Assembly (NCBI GenBank): GCA_017503735.1
Contig: JAFVSN010000010.1
Location: 1 to 64,000 of the forward strand
Source: Lachnospiraceae bacterium
Lineage (GTDB): Bacteria; Bacillota; Clostridia; Lachnospirales; Lachnospiraceae
Length of the DNA stretch: 64,000 nucleotides
Direction of reading: 5' to 3'
The notes under the pieces were generated by a model. That model was given only the letters and a program-made list of their open reading frames with translations. It had not been told where the DNA came from and did no database searches. The position numbers were made by a program, and so were the translations under genes. Positions 22,745-31,360 of this stretch are shown here, in pieces (within the stretch, counting starts at the first letter, position 1; every line of letters begins with the position of its first letter).

Positions 22745-24334
22745 ATGAAAAGAAAAATGATATTGGGGGTGCTTACGGTAGCACTGTGTCTGGCCGGTTG
22801 CGGAACGGGACAGGCCACGGATGCAACACCGACGGCACCTCTTCAGGAAGAAGTAACACAGGCACCGGCGGAGGATACTCCCACACCGGAACCTGAAAAT
22901 AAAGAAGAGGAGGAGACTGCGAAGCCCACAAAGCGTCCGGCAGGTGCGGGCAATCCGCAATTGTTACTGGGCCAGATGAAACTGATGAAGGAACAGTATA
23001 AGAACCTGAGTCAGTTTCAAAACGGTGACACTCTGCAGGCAGCCTTTGATAAGGCGGATGCGTTGGTGGCAAAGGGAGAGACGGAAATCGTTTCCCAGCA
23101 GGAATACACGAGTATGTTAAAGGAATTAAGAGAGACGGTTGCAAATTTAGTAAATAAGTACGGTCTTCCGGACCCGTCAAAATTTACGGAGACCATTGAA
23201 ATGCCGAATCCGTATATCTTTTTGGACGGACGTGAGGTGACGACTCCGGAGGAATTTGATGAGCGTCTGGAAGAAATCAAGCACATGTATGAGTACTATA
23301 TGTACGGACCGATGCCGGATGCATCTAAGGAATCGGTGACTTATGCGGTATCCGGCAACGAGATGACGGTAACGGTGAATAACGGAGAAAAGTCCGCATC
23401 CTATAAGGTGACTCTGGCATTACCGACCAATAAGGTTTATGAGAAGGCTCCGGTGTTGTTTTCGATTTTCGGTTTGATGAAGACGGATTATGCCAATGAG
23501 CGGGGCTATGCGGTTCTGTCCATCAATCCGATGGAAATTGCGGCAGACAACTCCACCAGAACGGGCGTGTTCTACGATTTGTATCCGTACGGAGAGACCT
23601 GGGAGGAGCAGACCGGTGTGCTGGCAGCATGGGGTTGGAGCGTATCCAAGGCTATTGATGCACTTGAAAACGGTGCTGCGGAAGAACTGGGTTTGACCAC
23701 CACGGACTTTTTGATGACCGGTGTATCCCGGTTCGGTAAGGCTACTGCGGTGGCGGGAGCGTTGGAACCGCGTATTAAGATTACGGCACCGTCTTGTTCC
23801 GGTGCCGGCGGCATTGCGTTATATCGTTATGTATCCGAAGGAACGGAGTATGATTACACTGCAATCGATCGAGGCAGTGCTTATAAATTCAGTCAGAACG
23901 AGCCGATCGGAAGCTTGCGCAGCTCCAGTGAAGGCCACTGGTTTAATGATAATTTTCAGGTGTTCAAGGATGAAACGGTATTGCCGCTAGAACAATATAT
24001 GTTGTCTGCCCTTTGCGGAAGAGGGGACCGGTATTTGTTTATCTCCGGTTCCTACTGCGATGAAGACTGGGTAAACGCTCCGGCTATGTGGATGAATTAT
24101 CTGGCATCCAAGGATTTGTTTGATTACATGGGAATTGCGGACCATCTGGCGGTATGCTTACATCCGTCGGGTCATATGGTGACGGATTCCGATTTGGTGT
24201 ATCTGTTGGATTTTGCGGATTATCACTTGTACGGTAAGGAACCGAAATCGGATCTTTCCGACTTGACCACCAGTTTGTATGCACTCCCGCAGAATGCAGA
24301 CCCGGAGTTTGAGGAGAAGCTGAAATTCAGATAA
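22745..24334 (+). CDS. CE15 glucuronoyl methylesterase, lipoprotein
   Basis: Splits ester bonds between glucuronic acid side chains of xylan and lignin alcohols, acting at the cell surface. The N terminus MKRKMILGVLTVALCLAGCG is a lipoprotein signal with lipobox LAGC, followed by a Thr/Pro/Glu linker (residues 20-60) and a helical spacer. The alpha/beta hydrolase domain (about 160-520) has TGVSRFGKATAVAGALEPRIKITAPSCSGAGG, the CE15 nucleophile loop G-x-S-R-x-G-K, and LHPSGHMVTDSD as the histidine site. ATG 22745 is chosen so that the signal peptide starts the protein. A terminator follows. Confidence 0.88.
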   Translation: MKRKMILGVLTVALCLAGCGTGQATDATPTAPLQEEVTQAPAEDTPTPEPENKEEEETAKPTKRPAGAGNPQLLLGQMKLMKEQYKNLSQFQNGDTLQAAFDKADALVAKGETEIVSQQEYTSMLKELRETVANLVNKYGLPDPSKFTETIEMPNPYIFLDGREVTTPEEFDERLEEIKHMYEYYMYGPMPDASKESVTYAVSGNEMTVTVNNGEKSASYKVTLALPTNKVYEKAPVLFSIFGLMKTDYANERGYAVLSINPMEIAADNSTRTGVFYDLYPYGETWEEQTGVLAAWGWSVSKAIDALENGAAEELGLTTTDFLMTGVSRFGKATAVAGALEPRIKITAPSCSGAGGIALYRYVSEGTEYDYTAIDRGSAYKFSQNEPIGSLRSSSEGHWFNDNFQVFKDETVLPLEQYMLSALCGRGDRYLFISGSYCDEDWVNAPAMWMNYLASKDLFDYMGIADHLAVCLHPSGHMVTDSDLVYLLDFADYHLYGKEPKSDLSDLTTSLYALPQNADPEFEEKLKFR

Positions 24335-24347
24335 AAAAGGAAAGAAG

Positions 24348-24389
24348 TCCCCCGGACGATTGTTTAATGGTCCGGGGGATTGTTTTTTT
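24348..24389 (+). terminator. Terminator of the aguA-uxuA-CE15 operon
   Basis: TCCCCCGGA 24348-24356 pairs with TCCGGGGGA 24371-24379, then a T-run 24382-24389. Confidence 0.88.
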
Positions 24390-24405
24390 GGGGGTACAAA
24401 AATGA

Positions 24406-24434
24406 TTGCCACTTTCTGTCGAATATGGTACACT
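24406..24434 (+). promoter_or_regulatory. Promoter of the GH43 gene
   Basis: TTGCCA 24406-24411, a 17-nt spacer and TACACT 24429-24434, 66 nt before the GH43 ATG, with AAGGAGAAG as ribosome site. Confidence 0.65.
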
Positions 24435-24500
24435 GGAAAGTACGAGGAAAGGATGAAAAAGGAATGTTAAAAATTTATATTATACAAGGAGAAGAATCTT

Positions 24501-26030
24501 ATGGAAATTAAGAATCCTATTTTACCGGGCTTTTACCCGGACCCGTCCGCTTGTGCGGTAAACGGAAAGTTCTATCTTGTGAACTCCAGTTTTTGTTATT
24601 TTCCGGGAGTTCCGATTTTTGAGAGTACGGATTTGAAGCATTGGCATCAGATCGGTAATGTACTGGACAGAGCATCCCAGCTTCCGCTTGGACATGACGG
24701 TATGTCCCGCGGTATTTTTGCACCGACCATCCGTTATCATGAGGGAACTTTTTATATGATTACCACCAATGTCAGCTACGGCGGAAATTTTGTGGTAACC
24801 GCTACCGACCCGGCAGGTCCGTGGTCCGAGCCGCATTACCTTGCGGGAGCGGACGGTATCGACCCGAGTTTATTCTTTGATGATGACGGGAAATGTTATT
24901 ACATCGGAACCAGACCGAATCCGGAGGGCGTAGGTCATAACGGGGACTGGTACATCTACATACAGGAAGTGGATTTAGAAAACTGGTGTCTTGTGGGCGA
25001 CTATAAGATGGTTTGGAACGGTGCCATGCGTAAGGCAGAGTGGCCGGAGGGACCGCATCTTTACAAGAAGGACGGCTGGTACTATATTCTTCACGCAGAG
25101 GGAGGAACAGGTCCGGCTCATGCGGTTTGTGTGGCAAGAAGTAAGGAACTTTGGGGTCCGTATGAGAACAATCTGATGAACCCGGTATTTACCCATCGCC
25201 ATCTCGGTAAGGATTATCCGATTCGTTATGTGGGTCATGCGGATTTGATTGAGGATACAGAAGGCAACTGGTATGCGGTAATGCTTGCGTCCAGACCGTG
25301 TGAGTGGCATACCAACATGGGACGAGAGACTTTCCTGGCAAAGGTAACCTGGGAAGACGGCTGGCCGGTATTTAACGCAGGTATCGGTATTTTAGAGGAT
25401 ACGGTGACTGTTCCGCTTACGGAAACGGAGGGTGATTTGATTACCAGCGGAACCGATGGGGACGGCATTCCGTTTTCTATGGTAAAGCTTCGTAATCCGA
25501 TAGACGGCATGGCAAAGGGTGAGGGCGACGGCTATCGCTTAAAGACTTTACCGTATACATTGGCAGAGAAGGAGCCGGCAGCTTATTTGGGACTCCGTCA
25601 GACCTCGTATTATTTTACCGCAAAAACTACGGTTGACTTTACTCCGGCACAGGACGGTGAGGCCGCAGGTCTTGCACTTTTCCAGAGTGAAGAGGCGTTC
25701 CTTGCCATTGAATACGGCAAGTTTGAAGGAAAGACCCGGGTACGCATTATAGAAAATGCCAAGGATACCGGGGTACAGGTAAAGACGTCGGAAGAAGTAA
25801 CGGCGGATAAGATTACCTTTACCGTTACCCAGAGCGGACAGAAAGCAACGCTTTCCTACAATACGGGAGACGGTGATAAGGTATTGGTTTTCGGTACTTC
25901 CACAAAGATTTTAAGTACCGAGTCCGCAGGCGGATTTGTAGGTTGTACCATCGGTATGTACACAACCGCAAACGGAAAAGAAAGCAGTAACACGGCATAC
26001 TTCAGTGGCATAGATTATAAAGCGGAATAA
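24501..26030 (+). CDS. GH43 beta-xylosidase / arabinofuranosidase
   Basis: A cytoplasmic 509-residue enzyme acting on xylo-oligosaccharides or arabinosyl decorations. The five-blade propeller (about 1-300) has the three catalytic acids: Asp14 in PGFYPDPS (base), Asp121 in GADGIDPSLF (pKa modulator) and Glu183 in WPEGPHLYKK (acid). The C-terminal beta-sandwich (about 310-509, YYFTAKTTVDFTPAQDGEAAGLALFQS) is of the GH43_C2/DUF1349 type seen in beta-xylosidases. No signal peptide is present. Xylosidase is favoured over arabinofuranosidase by the C-terminal domain, but this is not settled. Confidence 0.9.
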   Translation: MEIKNPILPGFYPDPSACAVNGKFYLVNSSFCYFPGVPIFESTDLKHWHQIGNVLDRASQLPLGHDGMSRGIFAPTIRYHEGTFYMITTNVSYGGNFVVTATDPAGPWSEPHYLAGADGIDPSLFFDDDGKCYYIGTRPNPEGVGHNGDWYIYIQEVDLENWCLVGDYKMVWNGAMRKAEWPEGPHLYKKDGWYYILHAEGGTGPAHAVCVARSKELWGPYENNLMNPVFTHRHLGKDYPIRYVGHADLIEDTEGNWYAVMLASRPCEWHTNMGRETFLAKVTWEDGWPVFNAGIGILEDTVTVPLTETEGDLITSGTDGDGIPFSMVKLRNPIDGMAKGEGDGYRLKTLPYTLAEKEPAAYLGLRQTSYYFTAKTTVDFTPAQDGEAAGLALFQSEEAFLAIEYGKFEGKTRVRIIENAKDTGVQVKTSEEVTADKITFTVTQSGQKATLSYNTGDGDKVLVFGTSTKILSTESAGGFVGCTIGMYTTANGKESSNTAYFSGIDYKAE

Positions 26031-26046
26031 GAGGAACGATTAAGAT

Positions 26047-26083
26047 ACGGCAGGTTGGCTATGTTTCCGGCCTGCTGTTTTGT
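26047..26083 (+). terminator. Probable terminator of the GH43 gene
   Basis: ACGGCAGG 26047-26054 pairs with CCTGCTGT 26071-26078 (one G-U), with a weakly paired 16-nt loop, then TTTGT. Confidence 0.5.
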
Positions 26084-26141
26084 ATTTAGGGTCGGAATGA
26101 GCTAAAGTATGTGGTTTGGGAAAAAATGTAGAAATTCCCTA

Positions 26142-26177
26142 TTGACATTCCATACAAAGTGTGTTAAATTTTTAACA
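26142..26177 (+). promoter_or_regulatory. adhE promoter with Rex-like redox operator
   Basis: TTGACA 26142-26147, a 17-nt spacer and TAAATT 26165-26170. The palindrome TGTTAA-ATTT-TTAACA (26162-26177) lies over the -10. It matches the Rex operator core TTGTTAA-N4-TTAACAA at all but the outermost bases. Rex releases DNA when NADH rises, so adhE would be induced when reducing equivalents accumulate. Confidence 0.8.
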
Positions 26178-26247
26178 GACAGAGGTGCAGAGACGGAGTA
26201 AACGGTTACGTTTCTGCGAATCAGATGTGCCGAATAGGAGGTCGTGT

Positions 26248-28863
26248 ATGAAAACGAAAAACTATGAAGTGGTAGACAGTGTAGAAGCTTTGGAAGCAGC
26301 AATAGGAAGGGTAAGAGCCGCACAGAAGAAGTTTGCGGAGTATACCCAGGAGCAGGTAGATCGGATTTTCCTTGCGGCGGCAACTGCGGCGGACAAGGCA
26401 AGAATTACCCTTGCCAAGATGGCAGTGGAAGAAACCGGCATGGGTGTCGTAGAGGATAAGGTAATTAAGAACCACTATGCGGCAGAGTATATTTACAATG
26501 CCTACAGGGACACAAAGACTTGTGGAGTCATTGAAGAAGACAAAGCATTCGGTATTAAGAAGGTGGCAGAGTCCATCGGTGTGGTTGCGGCGGTAATTCC
26601 GACCACCAATCCGACCTCTACTGCGATTTTTAAAACCTTAATCAGTTTAAAAACCAGAAACGGTATTATTATCAGTCCGCACCCGCGTGCAAAAAATTCC
26701 ACCATTGCGGCATCTAAGATTGTACTTGAGGCGGCTGTTGCGGCAGGAGCACCGGAAGATATCATTGCATGGATTGATGTACCGTCTCTTGAGATGACCA
26801 ATACAGTGATGAAGGAAGCGGATATTATTCTTGCAACCGGCGGTCCGGGTATGGTAAAGGCGGCTTATTCCAGCGGAAAACCGGCCCTTGGTGTGGGCGC
26901 GGGGAACACTCCGGCAATTATCGATGACACGGCGGATATTTTGCTTGCGGTAAATTCCATTATACATTCCAAAACCTTTGATAACGGTATGATTTGTGCA
27001 TCCGAACAGTCCGTAATTGTTTTGGAGAAGGTATATAAGGCAGTAAAAGAAGAATTTGCAAGAAGAGGCTGCTACTTCTTAAAAGATGAGGAGATTGAAA
27101 AGGTTCGTAAGACCATTATCATTAACGGTGCGTTAAATGCAAAGATTGTAGGTCAGAAGGCGACTACGATTGCGGAACTTGCGGGCGTGAAGGTTCCGGA
27201 GGGGACAAAAATCTTAATCGGTGAAGTGGAAAGTGTAGAACTTTCTGAGGAGTTTGCCCACGAGAAACTTTCTCCGGTATTGGCAATGTACAAAGCGAAG
27301 AACATTCAGGATGCTTTTGAGAAGGCAGAGCATTTAATCGCAGACGGCGGTTACGGTCATACTTCATCCATCTATCTGAATGCACAGACGGAAACGGAAA
27401 AACTCAATGAGTTTGCGGAACGCATGAAGACCTGTCGTATTTTGGTGAATACCCCGTCCTCTCACGGCGGTATCGGTGACCTTTATAACTTCAAACTGGC
27501 CCCGTCTTTGACCCTTGGCTGCGGTTCCTGGGGCGGTAACTCTGTATCCGATAACGTAGGCGTAAAGCACTTATTAAATATTAAAACCGTTGCAGAAAGA
27601 AGGGAAAACATGCTTTGGTTCCGCGCACCAGAAAAGATTTACATGAAGAAGGGATGTTTGCCGGTGGCCCTGGATGAGCTGGGCACCGTAATGGGTAAGA
27701 AGAAGGCCTTTGTGGTAACGGATGAATTCCTGTATCAGAACGGATTTACGAAAGCAATTACCGATAAATTAGACGAGATGGGTATCTCCCATGCAGAGTT
27801 CTGGCAGGTGGAGCCGGATCCGACGCTTGCCTGCGCAAAGGCAGGTGCCGCACAGATGGCAGCGTTTCAGCCGGATGTAATTATTGCTCTGGGTGGCGGT
27901 TCCGCAATGGATGCGGCAAAGATTATGTGGGTTCTTTACGAACATCCGGAAGCTGACTTTATGGATATGGCGATGCGTTTTATTGATATCCGTAAGAGAA
28001 TTTATACGTTCCCGAAGATGGGAGAAAAGGCATATTTTGTGGCGATTCCGACCTCTGCGGGTACCGGTTCCGAGGTAACCCCGTTTGCGGTTATCACCGA
28101 TGAGGTGACCGGAGTAAAGTATCCGCTTGCAGATTACGAGCTGCTTCCGAATATGGCAATTATCGATACGGATTTCCATATGAGTGCTCCGAAGGGATTG
28201 ACCGCTGCTTCCGGTATTGATGCGGTAACCCACGCGCTGGAAGCTTATGCCTCCATGCTGGCAACGGATTATACCGACGGTTTGGCGTTAAAGGCACTGA
28301 AGATTATTTTCGAGTATCTTCCGAAGGCTTACGAGAACGGGAACGATGTAGAGGCAAGAGAGAAGATGGCAAATGCGGCAACCATTGCGGGTATGGCATT
28401 TGCAAATGCATTCCTGGGTGTCTGTCATTCCATGGCGCATAAACTGGGCGCATTCCATCATTTGCCGCACGGTGTTGCAAACGCGCTTATGATTGATGAA
28501 GTAATCCGTTTCAATGCAACGGAGACTCCGGTAAAGATGGGAACCTTTTCCCAGTACGACCATCCGCATACCCTGGCTCGTTATGCGGAAGTGGCTGACT
28601 ATCTGGGCATGAAGGGGAAAAATGACAGCGAGAAGGTAGAAAATTTCATTAAGGCATTGGATGAGCTAAAGGCAAAGGTGGGAATTAAGGCAACCATCAA
28701 GGATTATGTTGCGGATGAGAAGGATTTCCTCGACCGGCTGGATGAGATGACCGAGCAGGCATTTGATGACCAGTGTACCGGAGCAAATCCGAGATATCCG
28801 CTCATGAGCGAAATCAAGCAAATGTACTTGAATGCATATTACGGCAAACACGAGACCGTGTAA
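26248..28863 (+). CDS. adhE: Bifunctional acetaldehyde/alcohol dehydrogenase AdhE
   Basis: Reduces acetyl-CoA to ethanol through acetaldehyde with two NADH, forming spirosome filaments in the cytoplasm. Its 871 residues comprise an aldehyde dehydrogenase domain (1-440, with IPTTNPTST, GVGAGNTPAII and catalytic Cys250 in NGMICASEQS) and an iron-dependent alcohol dehydrogenase domain (450-871, with ALGGGSAMDAAKIMW, PTSAGTGSEVTPFAVI, AVTHALEAY and the metal ligands in CHSMAHKLGAFHHLPHG). ATG 26248 is preceded by AGGAGG; the longer frame from 26185 has none. A phosphotransferase gene follows after 15 nt. Confidence 0.97.
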   Translation: MKTKNYEVVDSVEALEAAIGRVRAAQKKFAEYTQEQVDRIFLAAATAADKARITLAKMAVEETGMGVVEDKVIKNHYAAEYIYNAYRDTKTCGVIEEDKAFGIKKVAESIGVVAAVIPTTNPTSTAIFKTLISLKTRNGIIISPHPRAKNSTIAASKIVLEAAVAAGAPEDIIAWIDVPSLEMTNTVMKEADIILATGGPGMVKAAYSSGKPALGVGAGNTPAIIDDTADILLAVNSIIHSKTFDNGMICASEQSVIVLEKVYKAVKEEFARRGCYFLKDEEIEKVRKTIIINGALNAKIVGQKATTIAELAGVKVPEGTKILIGEVESVELSEEFAHEKLSPVLAMYKAKNIQDAFEKAEHLIADGGYGHTSSIYLNAQTETEKLNEFAERMKTCRILVNTPSSHGGIGDLYNFKLAPSLTLGCGSWGGNSVSDNVGVKHLLNIKTVAERRENMLWFRAPEKIYMKKGCLPVALDELGTVMGKKKAFVVTDEFLYQNGFTKAITDKLDEMGISHAEFWQVEPDPTLACAKAGAAQMAAFQPDVIIALGGGSAMDAAKIMWVLYEHPEADFMDMAMRFIDIRKRIYTFPKMGEKAYFVAIPTSAGTGSEVTPFAVITDEVTGVKYPLADYELLPNMAIIDTDFHMSAPKGLTAASGIDAVTHALEAYASMLATDYTDGLALKALKIIFEYLPKAYENGNDVEAREKMANAATIAGMAFANAFLGVCHSMAHKLGAFHHLPHGVANALMIDEVIRFNATETPVKMGTFSQYDHPHTLARYAEVADYLGMKGKNDSEKVENFIKALDELKAKVGIKATIKDYVADEKDFLDRLDEMTEQAFDDQCTGANPRYPLMSEIKQMYLNAYYGKHETV

Positions 28864-28878
28864 AGGAGGGCAAAGACT

Positions 28879-29631
28879 ATGAAACTGGATAAGACGATTG
28901 CGGTAAGAACGGCAAAGACCGTGTATCAGGACGGCGACCGCGTGATTAAAGTGTTTAACGAGGACTATTCCAAGGCCGATGTGTTAAATGAAGCGTTGAA
29001 TCAGGCAAGAGTGGAAGAAACAGGACTTTGCATTCCGAAGATTCATGAGGTGACAAAGATTGACGGTAAGTGGGCCATTGTGTCCGAGTATATTAAAGGG
29101 AAGACGTTGGCACAGCTGATGCAGGAAGCTCCGGAGAAAAAAGAGGAGTATTTAAAGATGCTGGTGGAACTTCAGATGGAAGTGCATGCAAAACGTGCGC
29201 CGGGTCTGAATAAGTTAAAGGATAAGATGAATCGTAAGATTTCCGAGGCGGAGCTTGACGCCACCACCCGCTATGAACTTCACGCGCGTTTGGAAGGTAT
29301 GCCGAAGCACACGAAGGTATGTCACGGTGATTTTAATCCGTCTAACATTATTATTTCCGATGAGGATGGCAAAGCATATATCATCGACTGGGCACACGCA
29401 ACGCAGGGAAATGCTTCCGCGGATGTGGCAAGAACTTATTTGTTGTTTTGGTTGGCAGGGGATACCGAGGGCGCAAAGAAGTATATGGAGTTGTTCTGTA
29501 AGATGAGCGATACCGCAAGACAGTATATTGAACGCTGGCTTCCGATTGTGGCGGCTTCCCAGTCTGTAAAAGGAAAGCCGGAGGAAAGGCAGCTGCTGCT
29601 TTCCTGGGCAAATGTGGTAGATTACGAATAG
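28879..29631 (+). CDS. Aminoglycoside/choline-kinase-fold phosphotransferase
   Basis: A 250-residue protein-kinase-like small-molecule phosphotransferase. Visible elements are VYQDGDRVIKVFNED with the ATP-binding lysine, VSEYIKGKTLAQLM as hinge, VCHGDFNPSNIIISDEDGKAYIIDWAHATQG with catalytic Asp in HGDFNPSN and the metal-binding DW. It follows adhE by 15 nt with GGAGGG, so they share a message. The family phosphorylates antibiotics, choline, sugars or thiamine; nothing here identifies the substrate, and resistance is not implied. Confidence 0.85.
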   Translation: MKLDKTIAVRTAKTVYQDGDRVIKVFNEDYSKADVLNEALNQARVEETGLCIPKIHEVTKIDGKWAIVSEYIKGKTLAQLMQEAPEKKEEYLKMLVELQMEVHAKRAPGLNKLKDKMNRKISEAELDATTRYELHARLEGMPKHTKVCHGDFNPSNIIISDEDGKAYIIDWAHATQGNASADVARTYLLFWLAGDTEGAKKYMELFCKMSDTARQYIERWLPIVAASQSVKGKPEERQLLLSWANVVDYE

Positions 29632-29640
29632 AGAATAAGA

Positions 29641-29671
29641 AAACCGTCGCAGAATGTGCGGCGGTTTTTTT
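29641..29671 (+). terminator. Terminator of the adhE operon
   Basis: AAACCGTCGCA 29641-29651 pairs with TGCGGCGGTTT 29656-29666 (one G-U), merging into a T-run 29664-29671. Confidence 0.88.
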
Positions 29672-29705
29672 GCGCTATAGGAAATTACGCATTTCCTATA
29701 GCGCA
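29671..29705. repeat. Perfect 15-bp palindrome in the adhE/araC intergenic region
   Basis: Arms 29671-29685 and 29691-29705 (TGCGCTATAGGAAAT and its complement) around TACGC, extended by the flanking T-run and A-run to about 20-bp arms. As RNA it would work as a terminator on either strand. A further stem, GTCGCATAAATGCGAC, lies at about 29751-29766. Confidence 0.8.
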
Positions 29706-29774
29706 AAAAAACGCTCCGCTGCGGATGCGCACGCTTTTGCAGAAGAAGATGTCGCATAAATGCGACGCAAAAGC

Positions 29775-29809
29775 GGCGCGAGAGTTCCGCAAGCGGAACT
29801 CCTTGTTCT
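29775..29809. repeat. 35-bp intergenic hairpin repeat, copy 1
   Basis: This 35-bp segment recurs at 50644-50678 with two differences. It contains GAGTTCCGC-AA-GCGGAACTC, a 9-bp hairpin. Both copies lie just past the stop of a minus-strand gene (here the AraC regulator, 18 nt away), and on that strand the hairpin is followed by GCGCCG and a T-rich run, so it probably works as that gene's terminator. Confidence 0.8.
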
Positions 29810-29827
29810 TGGAAATGATAGGATTGT

Positions 29828-30814
29828 TCACTGCTTTTTTGCTTTTTTGCCGATGGTTTTTCCGGTGTCTTTATAAAACTCCTTAAACTCTGTCGGAGTG
29901 CATTCTTTGAATTTCCGGAAGACCCGGTTGAAGGTAGAGATGCTGGCAAAGCCTGATTGCAGGGCGATTTCCGTAATCGGCAGATTCGGGTCCAATAAAA
30001 GCACCTCGGCGGCTTTGATTCTTCTGGCACAGAGATAATCATAAAAGGAGGTGTCGGTAAACTGTCGGAACAGTCGGGAAAAATGAAATTTCGAGAAACC
30101 GATTTGTGCTGCGGTGGATTCCAAGGTGATATCTTCCGTATAGTGGTGTTCGATATAATCAAAAACCGTATTAAATTTTTCTATGTATTCTCTTTGTTTG
30201 TTCGGTTGCATGGCCGGAAGAGAAACCGGAACGGTATCCTCCACGCTTCTTGCCAGATGAACAAAAAACTGAATCAGCAGTGCGAGGATGGACGGCTCCG
30301 CAAGATCGCCGCCTTCTGCATACTCTTTTGCAATCTGTACTAACAGATCCCGCTCCTTTTCGTGGATTGCCGGCATGGTATCCGGAGTGATGAGCCCGGA
30401 TAAAGAAAAGAAGGAAAACAATCTGGTAAATCCTTTAAATTTATTTAAGGAAGACAAATCAAACAACAATACCAGACGATAGCCGGAAGAAGGAGGAGTC
30501 AGCTCGTGAAGCTCTCCCGGAGGGATAATCAAAATATCATGCTCATTCAGCCGGTAGACGGTTTTATTTATGGTAACGGTATAGCCGTTAATCAAAGGCA
30601 TTACGATTTCCACCGTGGAATGCCAGTGGAGGGGGAAGCTTCCCGGTTCCTGATTGATCCAAAGGAAAACAGAAGTATCTTCCTCGCCGTAATTGATTTT
30701 TTCGTGGGTGCCTGCAATAATCCGCTCTTGAAAAGAAGAATTACGGTTACAGACTTTTTGACGCAGTTCATTCCAGAACGAAACGCTAAAAAGGTCGGTT
30801 TTATTATTCTGCAT
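29828..30814 (-). CDS. AraC-family transcriptional regulator
   Basis: A 328-residue sugar-responsive regulator. The N-terminal cupin sensor (about 30-190) shows INQEPGSFPLHWHSTVEIVMPLINGYTVTINKTVYRLNEHDILIIPPGELHEL. The C-terminal pair of helix-turn-helix units (about 225-328) has ESTAAQIGFSKFHFSRLFRQFTDTSFYDYLCARRI and ITEIALQSGFASISTFNRVFRKFKECTPTEF. ATG 30814 is used, with the complement of ACCTCCG as ribosome site; the longer frame lacks one. It is divergent from the oligosaccharide ABC locus, so it is the likely regulator of that locus. The ligand is probably a xylo-oligosaccharide (inferred). Confidence 0.92.
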   Translation of the reverse strand: MQNNKTDLFSVSFWNELRQKVCNRNSSFQERIIAGTHEKINYGEEDTSVFLWINQEPGSFPLHWHSTVEIVMPLINGYTVTINKTVYRLNEHDILIIPPGELHELTPPSSGYRLVLLFDLSSLNKFKGFTRLFSFFSLSGLITPDTMPAIHEKERDLLVQIAKEYAEGGDLAEPSILALLIQFFVHLARSVEDTVPVSLPAMQPNKQREYIEKFNTVFDYIEHHYTEDITLESTAAQIGFSKFHFSRLFRQFTDTSFYDYLCARRIKAAEVLLLDPNLPITEIALQSGFASISTFNRVFRKFKECTPTEFKEFYKDTGKTIGKKAKKQ

Positions 30815-30979
30815 AAACAGTTCACCTCCGTAGAATTGTTGTGAAATTTGACGAAAAAAGCATGATGGTGGAAAAATAAAAATTATATGCATACAATTAA
30901 TCAAAAATTGCTATTCTCCCGAAAAGAAGTACAACGGGAAAAATGCATAAAAAAACTTGGTTTTAAGCTTATTTTATAC

Positions 30980-31008
30980 TTGAAATTATACAAATATCAT
31001 AATATAAT
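30980..31008 (+). promoter_or_regulatory. Promoter of the oligosaccharide uptake locus, with long leader
   Basis: TTGAAA 30980-30985, a 17-nt spacer and TATAAT 31003-31008, giving a leader of about 345 nt to the SBP gene. The leader can fold: TATTG..CCG-AAA-CGG..CAATA near 31055-31077, a 9-bp stem with GAAA loop near 31259-31280, and GGTTTG/CAAACC near 31300-31320. A second TATAAT at 31130-31135 lacks a -35 and could be an AraC-dependent start. The rest of 30815-31360 shows nothing else. Confidence 0.65.
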
Positions 31009-31360
31009 TAGAGTGGGTTGTAAAGAGCCGATAAAAAAATAGTCCAGTTCATGCGTATTGTGCCGAAACGGAGCAATAGGTGAGGGTTCGAAAAGCAATA
31101 TTTGATAAGCGTTTTTTCGAAAAAAAGACTATAATGGCACTATACGCTACAAAAATTCTTTTTTCTGAGAGTACCTTTTTTGGTGATTATGTACAAAAAC
31201 AGAAAAAGAAAGTCTTTGGTATTTTTTCTCAAAGACAAGAAGCCGATACGTAATGGGTTTAAGCTGCGAAAGCGGCTTAAGTGTGTTGCGCGCCGGCTTT
31301 GGTTTGTCGTAGGGGCAAACCGAATGTGCAAAGGGAATACGCACAGGAAAGGAGAAGACT

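Noticed and set aside
28879-29631. Antibiotic resistance phosphotransferase
   Set aside because: The fold fits, but it is co-transcribed with adhE and nothing identifies an aminoglycoside substrate.
29215-30162. 315-codon minus-strand frame across the kinase and AraC genes
   Set aside because: Overlaps two well-supported genes and their terminators; no ribosome site.
31101-31117. cre-like sequence before the uptake locus (TGATAAGCGTTTTTT)
   Set aside because: It does not keep the required spacing and the C near the right end of the cre consensus.
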